NCBI GenBank assembly: GCA_946122785.1
Contig: CAMGYJ010000010.1
Span: 32,033,608-32,097,607 of the forward strand
Source: Linum tenue
Lineage: Eukaryota; Streptophyta; Magnoliopsida; Malpighiales; Linaceae
Direction of reading: 5' to 3'
DNA: 64,000 nt
In this document: positions 22,358 to 33,231 of the stretch, in pieces
How the letters are laid out: every line of letters begins with the position of its first letter
How positions within the stretch are numbered: the stretch's first letter is position 1
Notes under the pieces: model-generated
Told to the model about the DNA's origin: nothing
What the model saw: only the letters and a program-made list of their open reading frames with translations
Databases searched by the model: none
Translations under genes and position numbers: made by a program

Positions 22358-23974
22358 ATAGGGCGCGGGACCTAATTCCCTCCAGCGCTCCAAAACCATA
22401 TCCACTCCCAAATTTCGCCGCTCAAAAAACCCTCTGTCAATTGGTCTGTCTTCGCAGTCGCATCGAATCCTCCCCGCGGCAGCGAGCAAGCTCATCGCGT
22501 CATAATCGAGTAAGAGGACTGTACTCTCTTCGATCACCCTCTTCCACTTCTGTCGCATCGTTTTTAGACGATTGAGAGAAGCTTTCATTGGGGATTTTTT
22601 GGGGGATTTTAGGGTTTGCCGATTGTGAGACGATTTTGTTGGGGATTTGGTTGATTGTTTGTATATATCTGCATTTGTTAGGACATGCACCGATCTCTCG
22701 TACTGTACTTCCCGTTTTCCCCAATTCTCTCACGCCCGGAATTCGTCAAATTGCCTCCGATAATCGAGCGGCTTGGATGGCGTAGGAAGCCAGATTCGAG
22801 TTTCATTTGATAAGAGCTGGTGATTGTTTTGTAGATAGGCTTTGTTTGTATCGAGAATTGCTAACGATTTGGATTGATTGGAGGGCTAGATTTTCCCGAG
22901 ATCAGCTCGGGTTTGTCATCTTTAGAGCAGGGAAGCTGATTCTCTTTTGCCCCTTTCGAATCTGATTGCCCGTGGTGGTTGAGCAAAGTTAGCGTTTTAA
23001 TCTGAATGAAATTCTTCGTCCTGTTTTGTGGATGAACTATTCAATTGATGGTAGGATCTCGTGGAATGATGACTTTTGTAGATGGATTCTTACGAGGTCT
23101 ATGTAATTTTGGGAAGTTGGGAATTCAGATCCGGTGAAGCTTTCTTGATTTTACTTTTACTCTTCCATGGCTGCTAGCTGGATATATTCCGACTGTTGAC
23201 AAGTGTTAAATGAAGAGAAACTACCTTTGTCTTGGTCTTTTGTAGAAAAAATCTAGTGTTAATGGAAAGTGAAACATGGAAGCAATAGATTGGGCAAGTT
23301 TGAAGAAAGTGACATCTTATCTTCTTCAATGATATGCATTTGTTTGCTGAGTGATCTTATGAATTGATAATGAAACCTTGTGCTTCGCGGTATACCATGC
23401 ATGGAAGTCGTGTCTGTTTGGTCTTCTTATCGCTTCATACGCAATTTGTATAAGGCTTGCAAGTGTTTGATGTGTGTCCTGATGGAGATTTCCAAGCTTG
23501 GTTTGAGTAGTTAAGTTTCTCACATGAACGAGTAATGTAATGCAGCAGTAACCAGAACAGATCTCTGCCCATGTCATGTCCACTCTGGTGTTATTACAGC
23601 ATCTTTCGACTTGAGGACAGTGTTAGATAGACATTCTGTTTTAAGAATGGAGATGGAAGTGATTAGGTTGATTTGGATAATCTAGTTGCTACATATAGGC
23701 ATGGGATAAGTCTGAGTGTCCTGTAAATAATTGGGGGAAACGGGATCTTGTTGTTATGGTTCTGGTGTGTTTGGTTCTGGTGTGTTTGTTTCAGTGTTGT
23801 GATTGATTTGCTATTGATATTTCGACATCCTTAATTAGGGGAACATTTGAGATTTATTCTCTTGTTTTCATTTTGCAGGTGCTTGCTCAAGTGAAGTTAT
23901 AAGGTCAACCTGCATTTTGTGATCCAAGAATCGTCCCAAGGCACAGGTTAGCCTAATTTATTCACACAGACTAA

Positions 23975-25081
23975 ATGGATAGAGGTTGGTTGAAGCAGAA
24001 GAATCGATTTTCTGCTAATTATGTGAAGGGTGTTGAGTACTTTCTAGGGGTTGCCAAAGCATGTGTTGATGGTAGTGGTAGAATTAGGTGCCCGTGCAGA
24101 AAATGCAACAATTGTTGCTTTAAAACAATAGATCTTGTGAAAGCTGACTTGTTCCTAAATGGGATGGTAGAGGATTACAGTTTGTGGATATATCATGGAG
24201 AGGATTCTGATATTGGTGGTAGCGTGGCAACTGATAGTTTAGAGGACACTGGTCAGAATGATATGCATGGTTTTGACATTGAAATGCCTTCCATGTTGAA
24301 TGATTTGAGTCGAGCTAATGCTGCTAGGTTTGGTACATCAGGTTCTGAATCTATGAATGAGGGTTTTGGGGGAGTGAATCTGGATCCAACCTTATCTAAA
24401 CTACTACAAGATGCTAAATGTCCTCTTTATCCGGGGTGTAAGAAATTTTCAAAGTTATCCTTCATTATGAAAATGATGAATAACAAAATGTTAACCAATA
24501 GTAGCGATAAAGCATTTAACCTCAATTTGGATCTAATCAAGGAAGCTTTACCAAATGGAGAGAATCTCCCTAATTCGTATTATGAGGTGAAGAGGTACAT
24601 TCATGACCTCGGGTTTGGTTATACCATTATAGATGCATGTCCTAACAACTGTGTCTTATTCCGAGGTCCTCTCCAGAATGAAAAGACGTGTCCCAAGTGT
24701 AAGAAATCTAGGTATAAACCAGGCAAAGGGAAGGATATTCCCATTAAAACAGCTAGGTATTTCCCTATAAAGGATAGGCTACTTAGGCTGTTCATGACAA
24801 AGGACATTGCCAAGGACATGAGGTGGCACAAAGAAAAATGAATTAATGACGATGTGCTTAGGCATCCAGCGGATGCAGAAACATGGAAATTTTTTGATAG
24901 GGACCATAGTTGGTTTGCTGCCGATCCTAGAAATATGCGGCTTGCACTTCTTAGTGATGGTTTTAATCCATTTGGGAACTTCAGTTCTAGTTACAGCATG
25001 TGGCCGGTTGTGTTAACCCCTTACAATTTACCTCCATGGTTATGTATGAAGGAGTCTTTTCTGTTTCTAAGTCTTTTATGA
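23975..25081 (+). pseudogene. CACTA TnpD-like transposase, truncated
   Basis: It starts MDRGWLKQKNRFSANYVKGV, the transposase-associated N-terminal domain, with the paired cysteines IRCPCRKCNN. It continues with the zinc-binding region CPNNCVLFRG...CPKCKKSRY and then the start of the transposase_21 domain (RHPADAETWK, ADPRNMRLALLSDGFNPFG, YSMWPVVLTPYNLPPW). One in-frame TGA at 24839 interrupts it. After NLPPWLCMKESF the conserved sequence ends and the frame stops at 25081, so most of the catalytic domain is deleted. A full protein of this family is two to three times longer. Confidence 0.88.
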
Positions 25082-25182
25082 AGAATAGATTGAGTCTGAT
25101 AAGCATTTAATTAGGTAGTTCTGTTATCCTAGGTTAGATATGGATAAGGTGCTAATGAATGTTGTCTTATACGCCGATGCAG

Positions 25183-26053
25183 AGGCAAAGTGATGCTAAT
25201 AAGCGCAATAAAAGCATGCAGACTTTTGCTCATACTACAGGTGGCAAATCATGCAGCCAACGAATGTATGAAATGGTAAGGTTTCTCCTCCATTATACTC
25301 CAATACCAGAATGCACCTTACTAACATTCTATAATCTGGACTGTTATTAGGAAACAACCGATGAAGCAAGCAATGAGGCTGATACGGAGAACAATGATAA
25401 TGAATCTGATGAAGCTGAGGTAGAGCCCAAGGAAATCAGAGTTTATGCCGATACACATAAGAGGAAAAATGGGACTTGGGTCAATGAGCAACCTAAAAAA
25501 AACTATGTAAGTGAACACAACCGGCTGTGGTTCTTCCTTTCTTTAATTAGGGGCTGGTTCTAGTACTTGGATGTGTGAAATAGGGTCTGATTGTAGCTAA
25601 GTTAGTCATATAAGTGAATGAACTTGGTTGTTAGCAAACCTAGCTACTACTTGGATGTTAGCGGACCTAGCAAATACTCTGACTCCACTGTTGTGTTCAT
25701 AGGAGGAAATGAAAAGAATCCATGCTGAAGCAGTGGCAGAAGGGAAAATATTATCCGGTGCTGAGATTGTTCTTATGGTGCTGGAAAAAGCACCCAGCTA
25801 TACCAGAAAAGTCAGCTCGAGTTCCCAAAGAGAGAAAGAACTGGAGGCACGACTGGAGGAGACACTCGCTGTGGGGGAGAGGCAGAGGAAAGAATTTGAG
25901 GACCAGATTCATGCACAACAGGAGCAGATAGAAAACCAGCAATAGGAGATACACAGTCAGAACGGTATTATCAAAGGGTTGCAAGCATCACAGGATACCC
26001 TAGCTAAATATGTCGAGTCACTAGCTGCAAAAATTGATGGAAGACAAGTTTAG
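25183..26053 (+). pseudogene. CACTA TnpA-like (transposase_24) gene, 3' exons
   Basis: Three exons can be drawn with good splice sites and continuous frame: 25183-25275, 25351-25506, 25703-26053. The product has the plant transposase_24 signature (FAHTTGGKSC, then an acidic stretch, THKRKNGTWVNEQ, EAVAEGKILSGAEI) followed by a Glu/Gln-rich coiled coil (EKELEARLEETL...QEQIENQQ). A TAG follows IENQQ, after which the coiled coil goes on to a second stop at 26051. The 5' exons were lost with the deletion that truncated TnpD. Confidence 0.8.
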
Positions 26054-27104
26054 CTGAAGGTAAAATAATAGTCTCATAAGTTGTACTTATACTGTCATCG
26101 GTGTTACTACTCAATTGAATTTTATTTAATAAGTTTTACTCAAACTTTGACCGTTGTATTACGCAGGTACCTAGGTATATGGCAGTAGGTATGCATTTTG
26201 GATGCTCAAGGACCTTTGGAAGGCTGTTAGCTTTTGTTATTTATTACTCTCTTTTGAAAGACGAACATATGTCGCTTTGGAAGACTTTGTTTTGGTGTCT
26301 GGATGGATGGATCAGTAGGTTTTTGGAACAGATTGTAACTATGAATGATGTAGTTTTTTATTTCGGCAATGAATGATGTAGCTTTTGATACATTTGAATG
26401 ATGTACCGTTTTCTTTATGGTATGAATAGTATCAGATTTGGAAAATAGGTCGTCATAATAATGCCCACAGGTTGTCATATATGCATCAGGTTATGACAAA
26501 CAAGTTTAATCAGGACAAATGTCAGATGGAGTTTGAGTTTAAATATTATGACAAGCACATGGCTTTGTCAAAATAGGTTTGCTATGACAAACTATACATT
26601 TGTCACAACAACGTAGCAAAAGTGGTAACTATCGTGACAAAAATTAATAACATATTGTGACGAAGCATTTCTGTATTTTGACAAAACATTTTGTCATAAC
26701 AAGATGCCTGTTATGACAAAATGTGCACGGCGTGCCACTGGAACATGTTGTGACAAGATGCCTATTTTTTGTCATAATAGAGCTATTTCGACGAGGTAGT
26801 TTTGACCAACGGTATGACAAATATTTTTGTCATAATAGAGCTATTATGACAAATGTAGGATCTGTTGTGACGAACGTCGTTGTCATAATATCCCAAAATT
26901 GTTGTAGTGATCGAACACCAGAAACACACTAGCACACTGGCGTTAGGGATAGTGTTAGCCCAGACGGCTACTTCAAACCACAAATGAAAAACCAAAAACA
27001 AAAACAAACGACACAAAGTTCAAGCTCCGCACACATGGAGCAAACACACAAAAGTCTAAAAAGAAAGAAAAAACAAACACACTGAGACGGGCAACGAGTA
27101 CAGC

Positions 27105-27683
27105 CTACTCGTCGCCAAGATCGTCGAGATCGATGTCGTTCATGAACGCATCATCATCAGCAGCGCCAGCCGCACCGTCATGTGGAGGGGAGTCATCCCA
27201 GGGAGTCCTCCAGACAGGTGGATCGCCCGGAATCAGCTGAAGCAGGTGCTGCTGAACCTCCTGCATGCGCCGGGAACGACGCTTCTCCCGCTCGATGTGG
27301 GCGAGAGTCACGCCCTGCTGAGTCTGGATCGTGTCCAGCCTGTGCCGGTACTCGGCCTGATCTGCCGCGTACTGCTGCTGGAACTGCATCTGCTGGTCGA
27401 GGAGCAGCTGGTTCTGGATCCTCAGCTGCTCGAACTGCTGGGTGAAGTAGTCCTGGCCCTGGAAAGTGGAGCTGCTACCCCCAAAATGGAAGTCAGTCTG
27501 TGGGGGATCATCAGCAGCATCAGCAGCAGCATCCACCTCCTCGGGGTCCACCTCATCGTCAGCCTCCTCCTCGGGCTCCGCGGGGATAGGAGGCTCCGGA
27601 AATCCCTCGACCCACTGAACACCGTTCCTCTCCCGCAACAGCAGCATCTTCCCGATCGTCGCGCTGCCAAAAATGGGGGTCTC
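27105..27683 (-). pseudogene. Athila-1 ATHILA-domain ORF, C-terminal part
   Basis: The C-terminal 190 residues of the ORF that starts at 38114. It has an acidic patch (EEEADDEVDPEEVDAAADAA), a Gln-rich coiled coil (QFEQLRIQNQLLLDQQMQFQ) and an acidic tail ending DDLGDE. It is separated from its N-terminal part by the Tekay insertion at GTCTC. Joining the parts over a single GTCTC gives 1332 nt, an open frame of 443 codons plus stop, so this ORF was intact when Tekay arrived. Confidence 0.88.
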
Positions 27684-30200
27684 TGTGAAACCCTTACTTT
27701 ATATTACAAAACGAAACAGTAAAATACATCAAGTTTAAACATTCTCGGGCCCGAGCTCTACATATATTTTTTTTTCTCAAACTTCAAACCATAATTTACA
27801 TTTTCATCAGAGTCAAAACAGAAAACCGGGGAAGTCCGCTTTATTACAAAATCCACACAACATAAAACATTTAAGGAGTTCGGAGTCCTCCGCCCACCTC
27901 ATGGCTTCCCTTCACGCTTGAGTCCCGATATCTACAGTACAGACCTTACTTCTGATCTTGATCTGAGGAAAAATGATGACGAAGGATGAGTCGTCGCTCA
28001 GTGAATAAATTCTAAGCTCAGATCGACATCAATACAAAAACAGTATTGGACAGAAACACCCTAGCACATAACAGGACTTAAGCTGTTTATTCTACTTTTC
28101 ATTCCACAGGATCAATCAAGTTCACATGTTCACATCTCATAGTCAAAAACACATAAAACAGATGACAGATAGAGGCATTTTACTTATACAATTTCACTTT
28201 CAAACTTGCTAAATGATATACTCCTCGGGTAGTACAGTAGTGGAAGGCTGCAGGATAACCATGTACAGCCATTAGATAACTGGAGTACCGCGGGACAAAA
28301 CCCCATCCGGTACGAACAGGATTGCACAAGGCACGAAACAGGAGTGCTCAAGGCACGAAACAGGAGTGCTCAAGGCACGAAACAGGAGTGCTCGCACCAA
28401 CAGGAATATCGCGGGACACAACCCGGACCGATACAAAACAGGAGTCGCCACGGGATTACCCCAGCCCGGCTAACTGAACAGAACAGGAGTACCGTGGGTC
28501 GTCACCCAAACGGCACGGTGCGAAGCACGAGCGCTCAAACAGGAGTATCGTGGGGTTTAACCACATCGATACAAACAGGACACACTACTGTACCGAGGTA
28601 TCATAAAACCTTTTTACTTATTCTTAAGTATTCACCTCTTTTCATTAATAGTTCACTTAGACACTATAGGCTCAAAAGCATTCATAGTGCTTTTGTACCC
28701 TCAGTCACAACAGAATGGAAAGTAAGCTGAAGAGCTTACTCCGAGTTATTCAAGCAGAACAGGATTAGTAAGCCTAATGGCTCACTCCAAATCTGAACAG
28801 ACAAGACGGGTTCGCAAGTTCGACTACTTGCTCATAATCCGCACAATAAATCAACAAAATGTCTTTCCACATCTCATTCACAATTCATGCATTTCCAACT
28901 TCATACCAAATGCAGATAATGAATAAACACAAACAAGCCATATCACATAGCCATATCATTTCCCATAAATTCCCATATTATACCGGAGCCTCTTCATGAC
29001 CCCGATATGTATTCGGGCCGCTTCATGACCCGAATACTGTGATTATGTTGAGGTAGATCTAAGATTAGAATCTACTCACAGCTTTGTCTTCACTCGGCTA
29101 TGCCCTTGCCTTTGGATGAGCCCCCGGCTTGATCCTTACCTTTATGTACAAGATTTCCAGGTTATTCAAGCACCAAGACACGTATACAATCATCATAATC
29201 ATGGTTATATTCATGCATGTCAATAAGACCACAAGGGAAGTCATACGATTGTACACTTTACCATGCTTCCTCATTTTGATCATTTCTCCCTTGATACTTA
29301 ACCAAATCCGTTGATTCTTGTTGCTACTGAAACTATATTCATAGGGCTACAACATATCCAAATTTCAGACCATTTGGATCAGCCTTTTGATCCCAGCAAT
29401 CATTTTAACTTGACATTTCAAAACTGTCAACAACTTTCTTTTCACTTTAAAACCAACTCTCCTTCTTCTAACAATTGTTCCTGACCACTCCGACATCAAA
29501 ACTACATTCTGAACGGTCCATTCGAAGAACCACCTATACTTAACCTCATACCAAATTTATAGAACGATCCAACGGCGGATTCGCACAGGATCTTACCTCT
29601 ATCTGCTGTCCTGCTACAGAAAAACAGTATCGCACCCCTTCTGTCCAGCGACTTTCCTCGCTGAACCAGAGATCATATCGATGATCCCAACGGTCAAATC
29701 GTAGCCAAAGAAGTATGAAACCCAACCTACAAATCTCAGGACGATCCAACGGTTTGATTGTCCGGAATCGTCCTTCTCACAGGCTGTCTCGCTGCTGGAC
29801 GGAAATTGGCAGCACCCCTTTTGCCTCCTTCTTCTTCCTCTTCCTCTCCTTGATATGCTTTTCTTTCTAGCTTTCACTCTTTGTTTCTGAAAGGGGGGTG
29901 GTGGTTTTTGAGGTGGTGAAACCAGGTGAAAGGAAGAGAGCAAGAGAGAGACGTGGGAGAGAGTGAGGGGAAGGGATGAGAAGGAAATGAGAGATAAGAG
30001 GATGGGCAGATTTTATCTCCCTTATCTAGAATTCTCCATCCCTCCAAATTGTCTATTTGGCCCTAAACTTTCCTTCACTTGCAATTAAGTCTAGCACTTC
30101 CACTATTCACTTTCTTTTTGGTTCAAAAGACTAATTTTTGTAACCCAATCACAACCACGTAATTATAACGTAATACTAGTACGAGGGCAGGGATGTTACA
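27684..30200 (-). repeat. 3' LTR of Tekay element
   Basis: 2517 bp, TGT...ACA. It includes three 22-bp tandem units (CAAGGCACGAAACAGGAGTG at 28336-28395) and a set of hairpin modules at 28285-28572, listed separately. Confidence 0.96.
28285..28572. repeat. Hairpin module cluster in Tekay LTR
   Basis: At least four units share the layout stem-GGG-loop-CCC-stem, usually preceded by ACAGGAGT or a close variant. Outer stems are GTACCG/CGGTAC (28285-28290 with 28308-28313), TATCG/CGATA (28407-28411 with 28429-28433), ACCGTG/CACGGT (28491-28496 with 28514-28519) and GTATCG/CGATAC (28545-28550 with 28567-28572). The stem bases change together between units, which points to conserved structure. The same cluster is in the other LTR at 35441-35728. 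Confidence 0.6.
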
Positions 30201-33200
30201 TTTCCTCCCCTCTAAATAAAATTTCGTCCCGAAATTTACCTTGAAACAAGTAGGGGTATTGTGCTTTCATGCTTTCTTCCATCTCCCACGTGGCTTCTTC
30301 TCCAGTGTGACTTTTCCAAATTACTTTCACCATAGGAATACTTCGATTCCTAAGTTGTTTCACCTTTTGGTCCACGATCTCTTTTGGTTCCTCCACATAG
30401 CTTAGATCTTTCTGGACCTCAATCTCATCTGGTTCCAGTACATGTGACGGATTCGATCGGTATCTTCGAAGCAAACTCACATGGAAGACATCATGAACTT
30501 GAGACAATTCTGGTGGTAAGGCAAGTCGATAGGCTACCGGACCTATCTTTTCCAGAATCTCATAAGGTCCGATATACCTCGGACTTAACTTACCCTTCTT
30601 CTGGAATCTCAAAACACCCCTCCAAGGAGACACTTTCAAAAATACTTTCTCTCCACTCTGAAATTCCATCTCTCTTCGGTGGATATCAGCATAGCTCTTT
30701 TGCCGGTTTTGTGTGGCCTTCAATCGGCTTCTGATCACTTTAATCTTATCCACTGTCATCTGAACGATTTCAGGTCCCTCCAATTGCCGTAACCCTTCCT
30801 CATCCCAGCACACTGGGGATCTGCATTTCCTTCCATACAGAGCTTCGTATGGAGCCATACCAATACTACTATGGTACTGGTTGTTATAAGCAAATTCAAT
30901 CAGTGGCAAATGTTCATCCCAAGAACCTTGGAAATCCAGTACACAAGCTCGCAAGATTTCCTCAAGAGTGAGGATTGTTCGCTCGGATTGACCATCGGTC
31001 TGGGGATGAAAAGCGGTTGAAAAGTTCAGACGAGTACCTAGTGCTTCTTGCAAACTCTTCCAGAATCGAGAAGTGAACCTCGGATCTCTGTCAGAGACGA
31101 TGGATACTGGTACTCCATGTAGTCTCACTATTTCCTCCACATACTTCTTTGTCAGTAACTCTAGCGAACAACCCCATCTAATGGGTATAAAGTGAGCCGA
31201 CTTTGTCAATCGGTCCACAATGACCCAAACGGCGTCGTTCTTCTTCTGAGTCCTAGGTAGACCATAGACAAAGTCCATGGTAATCTTTTCCCATTTCCAT
31301 TCTGGAATGGACAGTGGTTGCAATTTTCCCGCTGGGGCTTGATGTTCAGCTTTCACTTTCTGACATACCAGACACGTCAAGACATGTTCAGCCACTTCTT
31401 TCTTCATCCTTGGCCACCAATAATGAGATCTCAACGAACGGTACATTTTTGTCGTTCCGGGATGCATTGCATAAGGAGAGGAATGAGCTTCTTCCAAAAT
31501 CTCCCTTCGCAATTCATCCACATTTGGAACACAAAGTCTTTCATTTAGTGTCAGAACGCCATCTCGGAATGTGAATTTAGTTTCTTCCCCTTTACGACTC
31601 TTATCAATAATCTTCCTCAATTCAGGGTCTTGATCCTGAACTTTAATAATTCTTTCTCTCAGAATTGGTCGCACTTGTAAAGTGGCCAATAACCCTCCTG
31701 TGGAATTCATTTCCAATTCAACACTCATAGCTCTCAAAGCAATCAAATTTGCCATTAAACCAGTCTCCTCATTTTTAGTACGATGCGTGGTCTTTCGACT
31801 CAAAGCATCTTCCACAACATTTGCTTTGCCTGGATGGTATTCGATGGTACACTCGTAATCTTTCAACAACTCTAACCATCTCCTTTGCCTAAGATTTAGC
31901 TCTTTTTGCTCCATCAAGTACTTGAGACTCTTATGATCAGTAAAGATCTGAAAAGTCTCACCGTACAAATAATGACGCCAAATCTTTAAGGCGAATACCA
32001 CAGCCGCCAGTTCTAAATCATGAGTCGGATAAGATTTCTCATACGGTCGTAATTGCCTGGAAGCATAAGCAATTACTTTACCATGTTGCATGAGAACACA
32101 TCCTAACCCTTGATGGGAAGCATCACTGTATACCACATAACCTCCAGTTCCTGAGGGAAGGGCAAGAACCGGTGCAGTGGTTAACTTCCGCTTCAACTCT
32201 TCGAAACTGGATTGACATTTATTATCCCATATAAAAGATTGCTCTTTCCTCAGTAACTTTGTCAATGGTGCAGCAATCAGAGAGAACCCCTCAATGAACC
32301 TTCTGTAGTATCCGGCCATGCCAAGGAAACTTCTTAGTTCAGGTATATTTTTCGGTGGCTCCCATTGTATCACTGCTTCTACTTTCCTTGGATCCACCTC
32401 TATACCTCTCTCAGACACCACATGGCCCAAAAATACTACTTGATCCATCCAAAATTCACATTTGCTGAACTTAGCATACAACTGCTTTTCCCTCAGAATC
32501 TGCAGTACGATTCTCAAATGCTCCATGTGCTCTTCTTCACTTCCAGAATACACTAGAATATCATCAATAAAGACGATCACAAACTTATCTAGATATTCCT
32601 GAAACACTCGGTTCATCAGTGCCATGAACACAGCTGGAGCATTTGTTAACCCGAAAGGCATAACGAGAAATTCGTAATGCCCATACCTAGTACGAAAGGC
32701 TGTCTTCGGTATGGACTCATCCGCTACCCTTAATTGATGATAACCTGATCTTAGATCAATCTTGGAAAAGACCCTCGATCCTTGTAGTTGGTCAAATAAA
32801 TCATCAATCCGAGGTAATGGATATTTATTCTTAACCGTTAACTTGTTGAGCTTCCGATAGTCAATACACAGACAAAAAGTTCCATCTTTCTTCTTCACAA
32901 ATAATACCGGAGCGCCCCAAGGGGAGACACTAGGTCTAATAAACCCCTTATCTAGCAACTCTTGAAGTTGCTCCTTCAGTTCTTTAAGTTCAAACGGAGA
33001 CATCCGGTACGGAGATACAGAGATCGGAGCAGTGCCCGGTATCAGTTCAATAGTGAAATCTATTTCCCTTTCCGGAGGTAATCCTGGCAGTTCCGAAGGG
33101 AACACATCCAGGAACTCCTTCACAACCGGAACATTTTCAGGTTTCAATTCCGGTTTGCCCTCAGTCACATAAGCCAGATACACTTCACAGCCTTCCTTCA

Positions 33201-33231
33201 TCAAACTCACCACCTTGGTGGCCGAGACTAG
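30196..33231 (-). CDS. pol: Tekay pol: RT, RNase H, integrase, chromodomain
   Basis: About 1011 codons are open in one frame, in phase with gag-protease upstream. RT motifs are [23 protein letters not shown] and the catalytic FIDDILVYS. RNase H shows [13 protein letters not shown] and [10 protein letters not shown]. Integrase has the zinc-finger pattern [20 protein letters not shown]...CLVCQ and core motifs [17 protein letters not shown] and QSERTI. The C-terminus has [12 protein letters not shown], then [16 protein letters not shown], a chromodomain-like fold typical of Tekay chromoviruses. It has no ATG near its 5' end and is expected to be made as a fusion with gag. The TAA at 33232-33234 separates the two. 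The last codons overlap the polypurine tract. Confidence 0.95.
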   Translation of the reverse strand, partial: LVSATKVVSLMKEGCEVYLAYVTEGKPELKPENVPVVKEFLDVFPSELPGLPPEREIDFTIELIPGTAPISVSPYRMSPFELKELKEQLQELLDKGFIRPSVSPWGAPVLFVKKKDGTFCLCIDYRKLNKLTVKNKYPLPRIDDLFDQLQGSRVFSKIDLRSGYHQLRVADESIPKTAFRTRYGHYEFLVMPFGLTNAPAVFMALMNRVFQEYLDKFVIVFIDDILVYSGSEEEHMEHLRIVLQILREKQLYAKFSKCEFWMDQVVFLGHVVSERGIEVDPRKVEAVIQWEPPKNIPELRSFLGMAGYYRRFIEGFSLIAAPLTKLLRKEQSFIWDNKCQSSFEELKRKLTTAPVLALPSGTGGYVVYSDASHQGLGCVLMQHGKVIAYASRQLRPYEKSYPTHDLELAAVVFALKIWRHYLYGETFQIFTDHKSLKYLMEQKELNLRQRRWLELLKDYECTIEYHPGKANVVEDALSRKTTHRTKNEETGLMANLIALRAMSVELEMNSTGGLLATLQVRPILRERIIKVQDQDPELRKIIDKSRKGEETKFTFRDGVLTLNERLCVPNVDELRREILEEAHSSPYAMHPGTTKMYRSLRSHYWWPRMKKEVAEHVLTCLVCQKVKAEHQAPAGKLQPLSIPEWKWEKITMDFVYGLPRTQKKNDAVWVIVDRLTKSAHFIPIRWGCSLELLTKKYVEEIVRLHGVPVSIVSDRDPRFTSRFWKSLQEALGTRLNFSTAFHPQTDGQSERTILTLEEILRACVLDFQGSWDEHLPLIEFAYNNQYHSSIGMAPYEALYGRKCRSPVCWDEEGLRQLEGPEIVQMTVDKIKVIRSRLKATQNRQKSYADIHRREMEFQSGEKVFLKVSPWRGVLRFQKKGKLSPRYIGPYEILEKIGPVAYRLALPPELSQVHDVFHVSLLRRYRSNPSHVLEPDEIEVQKDLSYVEEPKEIVDQKVKQLRNRSIPMVKVIWKSHTGEEATWEMEESMKAQYPYLFQGKFRDEILFRGEEM
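30201..30216 (-). other. Polypurine tract of Tekay, overlapping the end of pol
   Basis: The minus strand has an A/G run ending AGAGGGGAGGAAA before the LTR TGTAAC. It also encodes the last residues of pol (RGEE), and the pol stop codon lies just inside the LTR. Confidence 0.85.

Larger units (their letters stand above)
21956..26909 (+). mobile_element. CACTA (En/Spm-type) DNA transposon
   Basis: 20-bp perfect TIRs begin CACTACAACAATTTTGGG (21956-21975, 26890-26909) and are flanked by the 3-bp target duplication ATC (21953-21955 and 26910-26912). Subterminal regions (to about 22260 and from about 26440) contain many TGTCATAATA/TATTATGACA-type repeats on both strands, as expected for TNPA-type binding sites. 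The body holds a shortened TnpD-like and a TnpA-like coding region, both on the + strand. It is inserted in the 3' region of Athila-1. The perfect TIRs and TSD suggest it could still be mobilised by an intact relative. Confidence 0.95.

Noticed and set aside
28344..28730. 128-codon + strand frame, repeated at 35500-35886
   Set aside because: It lies inside the Tekay LTR across the tandem and hairpin units, antisense to the element, with no domain. The second copy exists only because LTRs come in pairs.
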